Translations under genes and position numbers: made by a program
Notes under the pieces: generated by a model
What the model was told of the DNA's origin: nothing
Databases searched by the model: none
What the model saw: the letters and a program-made list of their open reading frames with translations, nothing else
In this document: piece after piece, positions 1 through 8,227 of the stretch
Numbering within the stretch: the stretch's first letter is position 1
Layout of the letters: each line of letters begins with the position of its first letter
Source of the DNA: Nitrososphaerota archaeon
GTDB lineage: Archaea > Thermoproteota > Nitrososphaeria > Nitrososphaerales > Nitrosopumilaceae
Direction: 5' to 3'
Length of the DNA: 14,074 bases
Assembly: GCA_016126025.1 (NCBI GenBank)
Contig: JAEFDA010000001.1
Span: forward strand, 1 to 14,074

Positions 1-3
1 AAA

Positions 4-3000
4 ATGGAAAACGAGATAGTAAGAAAGACAACTAGTCTTACACTTATTGCGATCATGGTGGCCGGAGGGCTGACGTTTGCCATACCTGGGACTGCGCCTG
101 CGCACGCCCAGGCTACAGCCATGTCAGTTTCTGCGGTCAGTGACATGTTCGACAATACCTTTGTAGGGGCGCAGGTTGTAGAGGTGTCTGTCAACCACCC
201 GGACTTTCGGGCAGACAATGCCTTTGAGGAGTCCTTTGAACCGGTCGTGACCGTGGATGACAATCCGTTGATTATGAGGCAAGCTACCAATGGTGTCTGG
301 TATGGATACTTTGTGGATGCAAACATGGCAGCGGCTGCCCATGAGAGCGGTGCAATGAACTTTGGCAGTGGAACATCTGACGACCCAATTGATAACAACG
401 ATGCTGCTGCACTGTACTATGGTGGTGGAAACGTACTGACAAATCCTGATCTTGTCCTTGACAGGATCGTAATACAGGCGTTTGAGTTCACCGAAGCCAG
501 CGATATTGACATTGAGCTGGAGAACGGTGGCGGATCTGAGTCGGTTACCCTTGCCTTCGATACGGTGGAGGATTATGCCAGCCTGATGCTGGACAGGGAC
601 ATCTATCCGCTGGAATCACACGTTCACATCGAGATAACCGATACGTGGCTAAACATCGACCCCACCGCCGAAGACGAGTGGGTGTTCAATACGGATACCA
701 ACGAGGCGTATTATCGTCCCGACGTATATGATGGGTATGCCCAGGAGCTTGTAGACGAACTTGCAGAGCCACTGGTGCCCGTACCCGAAGACGACCTGAT
801 GTGCGATGACAACTGTTCATTCACAATCAATGTGGCGCAGCAGGGTGATGTCGTGCTGGTCCAGGAGGACAACGCTGACTCTCATGATGAAATAGCATCC
901 ATACTGGGTGGTATGTCACTGACGTTCACCGAGACCAACGACAATACAGGTGTCTTCACTAACACCGACAGCGATGACGCATCCAACCTTATGACCACCG
1001 ATGATATCGGACTGAGAGGTAAGACCGCAGTAATAGACTACAACGACAATGACACCGATGTTGTCATCGGCTTTGACTTTGCCACCGTTGACATCATGCC
1101 GGCCGACGACACGTGGAACTCCGGCGAGGAGATCACCGTGATCATCACCGACCAGGATGCCAACAAGAACGGTATGCTAGACGAGGACCTTCTCATCAAC
1201 GACTACAATGTAGACATCATCCCGACTCTCATGACCGGCTCGCCCACGGTAATCACCGAGGGTGCTAGGATCAACGGCATGGACGTCAGCGAGATGAAAT
1301 ATGATGCGTTTGCGGCAAGAGCCGTTGTTACCGAAGCGGTTGGTGATACCCTGACCATAACCTTTGAGGATGAAATAGAACTGAACACTGAACCTACGGT
1401 GTTTAACTATATCAACTTCGATATCAGCTCCCTTGGAACCGAAGCCACAAGCGTAACCGCCTGCGAAGGTGACAACGCCAGAGGCGTTCTGAGTTCTGAC
1501 GGCGATGCCATATCAGGCGATGTAGTCTATATGGCAATCGACGAGAGCACCGTAAACGAATGTCGCACCATCACGTTTGAACTAGAAGACTCCGTTGATA
1601 TGGATGGGGAGTACCCGATAGTAGTTGACTTTATGTCCTTTGGATTCACCGATGATGGTGTCCAGGGCAGTGAGCGTATAGCAGATCAGATAATCAGGAT
1701 AGAGGCTGAGGAGACTGATGATGGCACGGGCGTCTTTGAGGGAAGCCTGGAGTACATCATGGTTAACCAGCTCAATATCGTAAAACAGGATACCTTTGAC
1801 GGTGTCGCTCCAAACTCGGATGCTCCGGTCTTCATAGTAATTGAGGATCTGACCGACGAGGACGCACCCAGGGTTTCATACCTTGACGTTGGTAGCGATG
1901 GCGTTGCAACACAGGTATCTGATCAACAGGAGGCTCCATCACATTCTGGTGTGGTGACCTTTGACTCCAACAGGTACAAGGTTGCCGATACGGTAACCAT
2001 AACACTTGATGACGCAGACCTCAACGTCGACTCTGGCATAATTGAAGTTTACACCATCAATGACGACGGATTCGTCGGCGAGGGCGACATCACCATACTT
2101 GATGTCACACTTGACGACGAGCCTTGGTCTACGAACGAGGTAGACGAGGACTGCCTGCCTAACCTACAGCGTATCACCGGTGACACCGGTCTGGATGCGA
2201 CTAGGTTTACGCTGGTAGAGACCAGCAAAGACTCAGGTGTATTCACCGGCAGCTTCCAGATTCCATCCGACTGGTGTAGGCCCGGCGACGAACGTCCCGA
2301 GACTACCACCGGACTTGACATTGAGGTCAATTATCAGGACTTTAGGGACGCATCCGGCGAGATGATCGAGGTAGGCGCAAGCGCCGCCGTCGGTGCCAAC
2401 ACCGGCTCTGTCTCTCTTGACAGGACCGTATACCCGGTACCATTTGGTGAGCCTCGCGACTTTATCCACGTCTCTGCCCTTGATGCCGAACTGCGCGATG
2501 CAGTCTCTGCTCAAGACAGGGTCGACAACCTTGAAGCCCTACTTGATGCCGTAAACGAGGCAGAGGAGGAGCTTCTTGAGCCCTCCGAGTACGCAGCTAC
2601 ACTATCTACCAGCGCAATGAGGTCACTCTTCAACGAGGTCAATGACCGCGACTGGGATAGCATTAGGGAGAACATAGCTGATGAAATCGATGATGCCGAA
2701 GATGCACTAGATGCCATGCGCAGCATTGGAACTATACAGGATGAACTCAATGATGCCGAGAATGACTTGGCAGACGTAAGCGACAACGGACAGAATCCGG
2801 ACGACCAGTCGTTCTTCCCGATCCATTCCGCTGGATTTGGTGATGCTGACGGTCTGGCTTACATACCTAACGGTGATCTGACCATCCACGTCAGGGTGAC
2901 AGATGCCGACTATGACGTCTCAGGCTCTGGTCAGGACCAAATAGCTGAGAGTGGCGATGGTCCCGTAACCGTCTCCATCAAGAGAGGTTCTGACACATAT

Positions 3001-4773
3001 GTGCTGGGCACTGCTGGTGGTACCGATTCAACATTCGGCCCCATACAGGAGGTAGCGCCCGACGCAGGAGTGTTTGAGGCAGATATCACGATTAGATGGT
3101 ATGATGGTCCAGACGACCAGAGGTGTCCTTCTGTAGTTGACAGCGACGGTGACAACGATCCGAGCAACTGTATCCTGCAGGGTGACATAATTCAGGTGGA
3201 GTACGAGGATCCGATAGACTCGTCCGGCGACAGGAACACCGTGACCGACTCGGCCACGTTTGATCTGAGAAACGCCGTACTGCAGTCTGACAAGAACTCG
3301 TATCTCATAGGTACCGACATGATACTCACCCTCATCGAGCCGGACTTTGACTTGGACAACGACCAAGCCGAGACGTACACGCTAGACCTTATCGAGTGGG
3401 ACTCTGATGCTGCTACCCTAACCATGGGCAGCAGGGGTGGCTCTGCATCCGCATTCGACCCAGAACCCGACGCGTTCAGGGAGACCGGCGATAGCACTGG
3501 TATATTCCAGACTATAGTCGAGATACCCGAAGAGCTTGAGGGCGATAGGTTGGAGAGGAACGAGGTAATCACGCTAGAGTACACCGACTGGGGCCCTGCC
3601 GGTGCAGACTATGTGGGCGATGAAGACGAGGATGTCACACTTGAGGTGATGACCTCGGACTTTGGCGCAACCATTGAGCTGGACCAGAAGGTCTACACTT
3701 GGACCGACAAGGTCTACATCACTATAGTAGCTCCTGACCACAACTACGACAGCGATCTGGTTGATGAGATAGGCAACACAGACACTGATCCGCTCAAGAT
3801 ATCCACAAGAGGTCACGATCTCGACCAGTACAAGCTGGTGGAGACCGGTACCGATACCGGCATATTCACCGGCGAGGTAATCCTCACGGGATTCGCGCCG
3901 CACGACGCTGACGGCGACGGCGAACCAGATGACGCACGCAACATAACTGGAGGCTCCGGACCGACCAACGGTCTGCTGGAGACCACCAACGATGACGGAC
4001 TCTCTGTCTCATTCGAGTACAGTGAGGATGTCACCATAGTTGCGTCCGCCTTGGTTCGCTGGAACATCGGTGAGGTGCAGTGGCTCGAGTCGAGCTACCC
4101 GGCCACCGGATCCGGCATTGTGCGTGTCATCGACCCAGATATGAACCTCAACCCCGAAGCCGTGGACAACTTTGACGTCAACGTCTGGTCTGATTCAGAC
4201 GCTGGCGGCATTGATCTGACGGTGACGGAGACCAACGAGTCGACCGGTATATTCGAGGGAACCGTAGCCTTCCAGACCGAGACGGAGTCCTCCGGACACC
4301 GCCTCAGGGCTGCCGAGGGTGACACGGTAACCGCCGAGTATGAGGACCGCACGCTTCCAGACCCGTACAACACCGTTGACGACCTTGACATCACGGCCAC
4401 CACTCTGATTGGCACCGTGGTACCGCCTCTGGAGAGGGCTCCGGCCACGAACCTGAGGGCAGTTGACTCCTTCGGCAACAGTCTTGACACTGTGTCGGTG
4501 GATCAGCAGGTACAGCTCACGGCTGATCTGATGAACGGCCAGGACAGGAACCAGGCGTTCGCGTATCTGGTACAGGTTCAGGATGCCAACGGCGTCGTGG
4601 TAAGCCTCGCATGGATTACAGGTTCACTGACACCGGGTCAGTCGTTCAGTCCGGCCGGATCCTGGACGCCCGATATGGCAGGCACGTACACCGCTACGGC
4701 CTTCGTATGGGAGTCTCTGGACAACCCGACCGCACTGTCGCCGCCGGTAACCACTACCATCACAGTAGAGTAA
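4..4773 (+). CDS. Secreted S-layer-like surface protein, 1589 aa
   Basis: This is probably the main S-layer protein of an ammonia-oxidising archaeon, forming the paracrystalline cell coat. Residues 1-37 are a Sec signal peptide: charged start, hydrophobic core at about 11-27 and an Ala-rich AHA-QA cleavage region. The rest is very acidic (Asp/Glu-rich) and beta-rich, with no C-terminal membrane helix. Seven modules are visible, each opening with a Y...VxIxIxDxDxN strand (residues 201, 371, 658, 954, 1100, 1231, 1365) and followed by an ETxxxTGxFxG motif (310, 570, 739, 1016, 1160, 1280, 1409) and usually an EYxD strand. Asp clusters suggest Ca2+ binding. Eight Cys occur as four local pairs. 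A helical acidic stretch at 827-935 interrupts the array, and a separate beta domain of about 110 residues ends the protein. Size and architecture fit Nitrosopumilus-type S-layer proteins (about 1,700 aa). Only three bases precede the ATG, so its promoter is outside the window. A giant adhesin is the alternative. Confidence 0.85.
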   Translation: MENEIVRKTTSLTLIAIMVAGGLTFAIPGTAPAHAQATAMSVSAVSDMFDNTFVGAQVVEVSVNHPDFRADNAFEESFEPVVTVDDNPLIMRQATNGVWYGYFVDANMAAAAHESGAMNFGSGTSDDPIDNNDAAALYYGGGNVLTNPDLVLDRIVIQAFEFTEASDIDIELENGGGSESVTLAFDTVEDYASLMLDRDIYPLESHVHIEITDTWLNIDPTAEDEWVFNTDTNEAYYRPDVYDGYAQELVDELAEPLVPVPEDDLMCDDNCSFTINVAQQGDVVLVQEDNADSHDEIASILGGMSLTFTETNDNTGVFTNTDSDDASNLMTTDDIGLRGKTAVIDYNDNDTDVVIGFDFATVDIMPADDTWNSGEEITVIITDQDANKNGMLDEDLLINDYNVDIIPTLMTGSPTVITEGARINGMDVSEMKYDAFAARAVVTEAVGDTLTITFEDEIELNTEPTVFNYINFDISSLGTEATSVTACEGDNARGVLSSDGDAISGDVVYMAIDESTVNECRTITFELEDSVDMDGEYPIVVDFMSFGFTDDGVQGSERIADQIIRIEAEETDDGTGVFEGSLEYIMVNQLNIVKQDTFDGVAPNSDAPVFIVIEDLTDEDAPRVSYLDVGSDGVATQVSDQQEAPSHSGVVTFDSNRYKVADTVTITLDDADLNVDSGIIEVYTINDDGFVGEGDITILDVTLDDEPWSTNEVDEDCLPNLQRITGDTGLDATRFTLVETSKDSGVFTGSFQIPSDWCRPGDERPETTTGLDIEVNYQDFRDASGEMIEVGASAAVGANTGSVSLDRTVYPVPFGEPRDFIHVSALDAELRDAVSAQDRVDNLEALLDAVNEAEEELLEPSEYAATLSTSAMRSLFNEVNDRDWDSIRENIADEIDDAEDALDAMRSIGTIQDELNDAENDLADVSDNGQNPDDQSFFPIHSAGFGDADGLAYIPNGDLTIHVRVTDADYDVSGSGQDQIAESGDGPVTVSIKRGSDTYVLGTAGGTDSTFGPIQEVAPDAGVFEADITIRWYDGPDDQRCPSVVDSDGDNDPSNCILQGDIIQVEYEDPIDSSGDRNTVTDSATFDLRNAVLQSDKNSYLIGTDMILTLIEPDFDLDNDQAETYTLDLIEWDSDAATLTMGSRGGSASAFDPEPDAFRETGDSTGIFQTIVEIPEELEGDRLERNEVITLEYTDWGPAGADYVGDEDEDVTLEVMTSDFGATIELDQKVYTWTDKVYITIVAPDHNYDSDLVDEIGNTDTDPLKISTRGHDLDQYKLVETGTDTGIFTGEVILTGFAPHDADGDGEPDDARNITGGSGPTNGLLETTNDDGLSVSFEYSEDVTIVASALVRWNIGEVQWLESSYPATGSGIVRVIDPDMNLNPEAVDNFDVNVWSDSDAGGIDLTVTETNESTGIFEGTVAFQTETESSGHRLRAAEGDTVTAEYEDRTLPDPYNTVDDLDITATTLIGTVVPPLERAPATNLRAVDSFGNSLDTVSVDQQVQLTADLMNGQDRNQAFAYLVQVQDANGVVVSLAWITGSLTPGQSFSPAGSWTPDMAGTYTATAFVWESLDNPTALSPPVTTTITVE
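604..4375 (+). repeat. Seven degenerate protein modules inside the S-layer gene
   Basis: The gene encodes a degenerate tandem series of Ig-like modules, seen at protein level and not as DNA repeats. Each has an opening strand with a DxDxN-like acidic end and a closing ETxxx(S/T)G(V/I)F motif. Distances from opening to closing motif shrink along the protein, roughly 109, 199, 81, 62, 60, 49 and 44 residues. The later modules are therefore compact and the earlier ones carry inserted material. Confidence 0.65.
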
Positions 4774-4786
4774 GACTAAACTTACA

Positions 4787-4801
4787 TTTTCTTTTCTTTT
4801 T
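4787..4801 (+). terminator. T-tract terminator after the S-layer gene
   Basis: Thirteen T and two C occur in 15 bases, starting 14 bases after the TAA stop, with no stem needed. This is the usual form of intrinsic termination in archaea and suits a very strongly expressed single-gene transcript. Confidence 0.65.
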
Positions 4802-4806
4802 GAAAA

Positions 4807-4816
4807 TCAATATGTA
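4807..4816 (+). promoter_or_regulatory. Weak TATA-like element before the anchored coiled-coil gene
   Basis: The AT-rich sequence tcaatatgta is centred about 29 bases before the ATG at 4840, the spacing seen for the better promoters in this window. It directly follows the T-tract, so the gene may have its own leaderless transcript or be reached by read-through from the S-layer gene. Confidence 0.3.
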
Positions 4817-4839
4817 GAGGATGCTGCGCACCACATGCC

Positions 4840-5799
4840 ATGAGGTACGCCATGCCGATGATGTTGCTGCTGGCGATACCCTGCGCGGCGTACGCGGATC
4901 TGGACATCGCCTCCACAAGCCGGGTGTACGCCTCCGGCCAGCCGCTTGTCGTCTTCGGCCAAGCCGAGCCCGGGGAGGACATCATCATACGGATGACCGG
5001 TCCTGACGGCACCATAACCAAGTTTGACCAGATAACTACAAACCCCGACGGTTCATTCCAGTACACCGTGCTGGTGTGGCCCGAGGCGACCGTGTCATTT
5101 CCGTACGGCACCTACACCATAGAGATACTGAGCGCCGAGCAGGGGGGCCTGTCGCGCACCCTGGACGTGCGGTTCGCCCAGACCGCCGAGCTGGTGGAGA
5201 CGCCCGTCTCCAGAACAATCAACATGCTGATATTCGCACCCGAGACCTCTGCAGTAAACAACACCCTGAGGGTCTTCGTGCAGACCACCAGTGACGGACT
5301 GCTGGTGGGCAACGACCCAGGACAGCTGCTGGGAACAACCCACGTGCACCTGCCCGACGGGACGGTCCACGACATCAGCGACTCGTTCAATACGCTGCAC
5401 CAGGGATTGTTCTACGCGGACTATGTGCCACGCACGGAGGGGACATACGTGTTCCACGCGGTAGCCTTCAGCCAGGGGACCATATCCCACGGATCGGCGG
5501 CCACTACTGTACTGAGCCAGGACATCGGGGGGATATCAGACCAGATCATACTGCTCAACGAGGTGCTGGCGGCGACCTCGGCGGAGCTGGACGGCCTGAA
5601 GGCGGAGGTGGCCGAGTTCAAGGACACCCTGCAGCAGGCCAGCGGCAACATCAACGCCAGCGTGGGCTCTATGTCCGCCTCGGTGACCAACATAGAGGGC
5701 GCCTCCTCGCAGCTGAACTCGCTCTTCTTCCCGGTGATGGCCATAATGGGGGTGCTGGTGGCCACCCAGATAGCCATCCTGGCGCGGAGCCGGCACTGA
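4840..5799 (+). CDS. Membrane-anchored surface protein: beta domains, coiled coil, C-terminal TM (possible S-layer stalk)
   Basis: I do not recognise a named family in this 319-aa protein, but the architecture is clear. A signal peptide (residues 1-19, cleavage near AYA-D) is followed by a beta-sandwich-like domain (about 24-110, with GPDGTIT and NPDGSF turns), a second beta-rich domain (about 120-226), a heptad-like helical region (about 235-290), one hydrophobic helix (about 295-316) and a short basic tail RSRH. The protein would therefore hang outside the cell on a coiled-coil stalk anchored in the membrane. It lies 66 bases after the S-layer gene on the same strand. SlaB of Sulfolobales, which anchors the SlaA lattice, has the same domain order, so an S-layer stalk role is inferred from layout and not from sequence identity. 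ATG 4840 is chosen because it precedes the signal peptide and sits about 29 bases after a weak TATA element. In-frame ATGs at 4852 and 4858 are possible alternatives. Confidence 0.75.
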   Translation: MRYAMPMMLLLAIPCAAYADLDIASTSRVYASGQPLVVFGQAEPGEDIIIRMTGPDGTITKFDQITTNPDGSFQYTVLVWPEATVSFPYGTYTIEILSAEQGGLSRTLDVRFAQTAELVETPVSRTINMLIFAPETSAVNNTLRVFVQTTSDGLLVGNDPGQLLGTTHVHLPDGTVHDISDSFNTLHQGLFYADYVPRTEGTYVFHAVAFSQGTISHGSAATTVLSQDIGGISDQIILLNEVLAATSAELDGLKAEVAEFKDTLQQASGNINASVGSMSASVTNIEGASSQLNSLFFPVMAIMGVLVATQIAILARSRH

Positions 5800-5967
5800 T
5801 ATTGTGCGGCGGATGTGGGGGACTCCGGGCCGTACGGCGCCGCCCTCCGGGTTCAGACCGACCCTGAGCGTACCGGAATGCGGCGTGCGCCGGGAACGCG
5901 CCAAGCGCCCGTCCGCCGCGGGTGCAATACAGCTAACCACACTGTGGGATTTTATTCACACCCCGCC

Positions 5968-5973
5968 TTTATA
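5968..5973 (+). promoter_or_regulatory. TATA box for the secreted coiled-coil gene
   Basis: The sequence tttata is centred 26-27 bases before the ATG at 5997, giving a transcript that starts at or next to the start codon. The 197 bases between 5799 and 5997 otherwise hold no gene I can support. A short T-run at 5950-5953 might end the upstream transcript. Confidence 0.7.
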
Positions 5974-5996
5974 CGGCACACGGCCATCAGTCCCAA

Positions 5997-7400
5997 ATGA
6001 AGACTTACAAGGCCCTCCTGCTTGCCGTAATGGTGGCAGGGGCGGCTACCATTGCAAGCGAGGCGCACGCGCAGTCGAACACCGACCGCTTGATATCCAT
6101 AAACGAGAACACCGGCAGCATCCTGGATATCGTAACGGCCATATCCAATGCGCTGGGATCCATACAGGGCTCCATCGATACGCTGGCATCAAGCCTGTCC
6201 GACGACCTGTCCACGGTGACGGAGAGCTCCGCCCGCGTGGAGTCGGCCATATCCGGCTTTGGGCCCACCCTGAACAGCATAGTGGCTAACGTGCAGCTCA
6301 ACGCCGCCACGCTCAACGATCTCAGCAACATAATGGCGGGTATGAGTACCGACATCGCCAGCATACAGGCATCCCTGATCGCGGATGGCGATGGCGGGCT
6401 GGCCCAGAGCATAGACGTCCTGACCAGCACGGTAAACCGCAACGAGATAACCACCTCCGACAGGCTGGATGCCATAGAGGCGGCCCTAGGCCGCTTGGAG
6501 GCCAAGCTGGACAGTACCCCATCCTCTGTGCCCACCGTGGGACTCACCCGGGATTCTGAAACGTACGAGGTGACCACCTACACCTACAAGAGCCAAGGAG
6601 AAAAGCGCACCATATCGGGCACGGCCGTCTACGAGCTGGACCTGACCTTCTCGTGCGACGGGCCAGTCAGCATCGACGAGGTCAGCACGGATGTATCAAG
6701 TTCGGTTCTCTGGATAATACCCAATCCCCGCCCACAGATAAGCACGCCGGAAAATTACCTGGAGGTGGAGAGGCAGGAACTGTACAACAGCCGCTTTGAG
6801 ACCTCACCTGGATTCTACCAGGTGTATAACCGCGCCGTAGACTTTGGGCTTGAGCAGCTGTCCGTCGGCCAGGAACTAAACTTTGAGAGCCGGCAGACCG
6901 ACCGCGGCACAGTGATCGATGACTCGACTCGCACGGCCTACCAACACGGATACACCATCACGGTGGACTATCTGGGAGACCGCTCCACGACGTGCTCGTT
7001 TGGCGGTACCGATAGTCCCGGCACCGGCTCGCTGCCAAAGAGCAGCTCGCTGCTGCTGGCACCGTCGGTGGGAGGCCCGTCCACGATCCAAACATTCAGC
7101 GTCGACGTCACCTGCGACGACGACCCGGTGGAGATCACCGGTATAACGGCGACGGTGGTGGACGGCTGGTCCCCCAGTCTGGCGATCTTTTCGGAGTTTG
7201 AGCTGACGTATCTTGACTCGAACAGGGTGGTGGACATCGGGTTTGCCAATGATGGCACCCTGATGCCGTACGACTACCCAATAGCGTTCCACAGCGAGGA
7301 CATACGCGTATCCGGCACTATCGCAAGCAGTGACGATGTCACTATCCTGATAGAGTTGGACTACAACACCGTGACCGGCGGCTCGTGTGAAGAGAAATAA
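5997..7400 (+). CDS. Secreted coiled-coil protein with two Cys-paired beta domains
   Basis: This is a 467-aa exported protein of no family I can name. Residues 1-25 are a signal peptide (cleavage near AHA-QS). Residues about 30-172 are a long, Ser/Ala-rich amphipathic helical region with regular Ile/Leu spacing, likely a coiled coil or helical bundle. After a short linker (173-186) come two beta-rich domains that look like copies of each other. The first has Cys220 and Cys333 near its ends, the second Cys373 and Cys464, and the sequence around each first Cys and just before each second Cys is similar. These are the only four Cys, so one disulfide per domain is likely. There is no C-terminal membrane helix, so it is released or bound to another surface component. 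It follows two surface genes but has its own promoter and terminator, so a role at the cell coat is an inference from neighbourhood. Confidence 0.75.
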   Translation: MKTYKALLLAVMVAGAATIASEAHAQSNTDRLISINENTGSILDIVTAISNALGSIQGSIDTLASSLSDDLSTVTESSARVESAISGFGPTLNSIVANVQLNAATLNDLSNIMAGMSTDIASIQASLIADGDGGLAQSIDVLTSTVNRNEITTSDRLDAIEAALGRLEAKLDSTPSSVPTVGLTRDSETYEVTTYTYKSQGEKRTISGTAVYELDLTFSCDGPVSIDEVSTDVSSSVLWIIPNPRPQISTPENYLEVERQELYNSRFETSPGFYQVYNRAVDFGLEQLSVGQELNFESRQTDRGTVIDDSTRTAYQHGYTITVDYLGDRSTTCSFGGTDSPGTGSLPKSSSLLLAPSVGGPSTIQTFSVDVTCDDDPVEITGITATVVDGWSPSLAIFSEFELTYLDSNRVVDIGFANDGTLMPYDYPIAFHSEDIRVSGTIASSDDVTILIELDYNTVTGGSCEEK

Positions 7401-7409
7401 CATACCAGA

Positions 7410-7416
7410 TTTTTTT
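7410..7416 (+). terminator. T7 terminator after the secreted coiled-coil gene
   Basis: An uninterrupted run of seven T starts 10 bases after the TAA stop, with no upstream stem. The next 240 bases, up to the following TATA element, contain no gene I can support. Their open frame gives a low-complexity Arg/Ala/Pro-rich translation typical of GC-rich non-coding DNA. Confidence 0.6.
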
Positions 7417-7655
7417 ACTGTAGAGTGTGGCTGGGGGAGGCTGCGCGCCGCCAGAACCTGCCGTATACAACCGCAAACCAGGAGCGCTCCAGAGCCCGAG
7501 CGGGGCTGCAGAACCGCCGGCGACAGCTAGGCGGGCGTCGCAGCGGCGCCCGTGCGCCAGACCGTGCAACCGCCACTGCCGTCGCGCCAGTCGTGCGGTT
7601 CCGGTTGCCGATATGACTACCGGATGGCACATTCCCAGACAGGATCTCCAAAACC

Positions 7656-7662
7656 TAATAAC
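7656..7662 (+). promoter_or_regulatory. TATA box for the proline-rich membrane protein
   Basis: The sequence taataac is centred 29 bases before the TTG at 7688. The 11-base string taataacgcgg (7656-7666) recurs exactly in front of the protease gene at 12559-12569. This promoter is the main reason for preferring the TTG start over the upstream ATGs. Confidence 0.55.
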
Positions 7663-7687
7663 GCGGAGAGGGGGTGCAACCGTACGA

Positions 7688-8227
7688 TTGGCCCGCCGCA
7701 AAAAGCGCAAGTACACGCCTGGCACTGGGGGCGCCCCGCCGCCCAAGGCCCCGCCGCCCACCGGGCCGGATGCTCCCACGCCTCCGCCGGATCCCCCGAA
7801 ACCCGCTGGACGGCCCGGATCCGTCCCTCCGCCCACGGAACCCCCCACCGAGCCGCCGGGAGCCCCGGAACCCATCCCGCCCGAGGCGGAGATCAATGCT
7901 GACGACAGGAGCCACAAGCTCAACCGGCTGTACTGGCTGCGCATCATACTGGCGGTGGCTGCGGGCATATCGGCCACGTTCATATTCGAGCCGTTTGAGG
8001 GGGAGACGCGCCGCTGGGCGTCCATCGGGTACATGATCGTGCTGTTTGCCGGAACGGTATTCGTGGCCAAGACCATGCGCATACCGCTGTCTAGGTCAGA
8101 CCGCAAGAAGATCGTCACCCAGGCGCTGCCCAGCTACGTGCTGATGTATCTGTTCGTGTGGGTGATGTCGTACACCATAGTGAACGCGTCGGCCCCTGAT
8201 GCTGGCATAATGTCGCCGCTGCCATAG
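7688..8227 (+). CDS. Three-helix membrane protein with proline-rich cytoplasmic arm, next to complex III genes
   Basis: This is a 179-aa protein of no recognised family. From TTG 7688 it begins with a strongly basic stretch (MARRKKRKY). A region of about 55 residues that is nearly half proline (11-66) follows, with PPP and PPxP runs. Three hydrophobic helices come next (about 80-100, 112-130, 147-166), then a short polar end. The basic N-terminus predicts that the proline arm lies in the cytoplasm. The frame is open back to 7427, and ATGs at 7427 and 7613 are possible starts. The extra residues look like non-coding translation, though, and only TTG 7688 sits at the usual distance from a TATA box. 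Its place just before the Rieske and cytochrome b genes suggests an accessory subunit or assembly factor of that complex, by context only. The end at the TAG is certain; the start is moderately certain. Confidence 0.65.
   Translation: MARRKKRKYTPGTGGAPPPKAPPPTGPDAPTPPPDPPKPAGRPGSVPPPTEPPTEPPGAPEPIPPEAEINADDRSHKLNRLYWLRIILAVAAGISATFIFEPFEGETRRWASIGYMIVLFAGTVFVAKTMRIPLSRSDRKKIVTQALPSYVLMYLFVWVMSYTIVNASAPDAGIMSPLP

Noticed and set aside
4611..4817. Small + strand frame overlapping the end of the S-layer gene
   Set aside because: It lies mostly inside the S-layer coding region in another frame and runs through the T-tract terminator.
5848..5864. A ggttcaga string resembling a tRNA T-loop
   Set aside because: No cloverleaf could be drawn around it: no matching acceptor stem or anticodon arm.
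5804..6289. Open frames crossing the 5800-5996 gap into the coiled-coil gene
   Set aside because: They run across the TATA box at 5968 and overlap the signal peptide and coiled coil of the real gene. The translation is Arg/Pro/Gly-rich without features.
7342..8118. A 258-codon minus-strand frame opposite the proline-rich membrane protein
   Set aside because: Its Gly/Ser-rich stretch is only the complement of proline codons, and the + strand frame has real membrane helices and a promoter.
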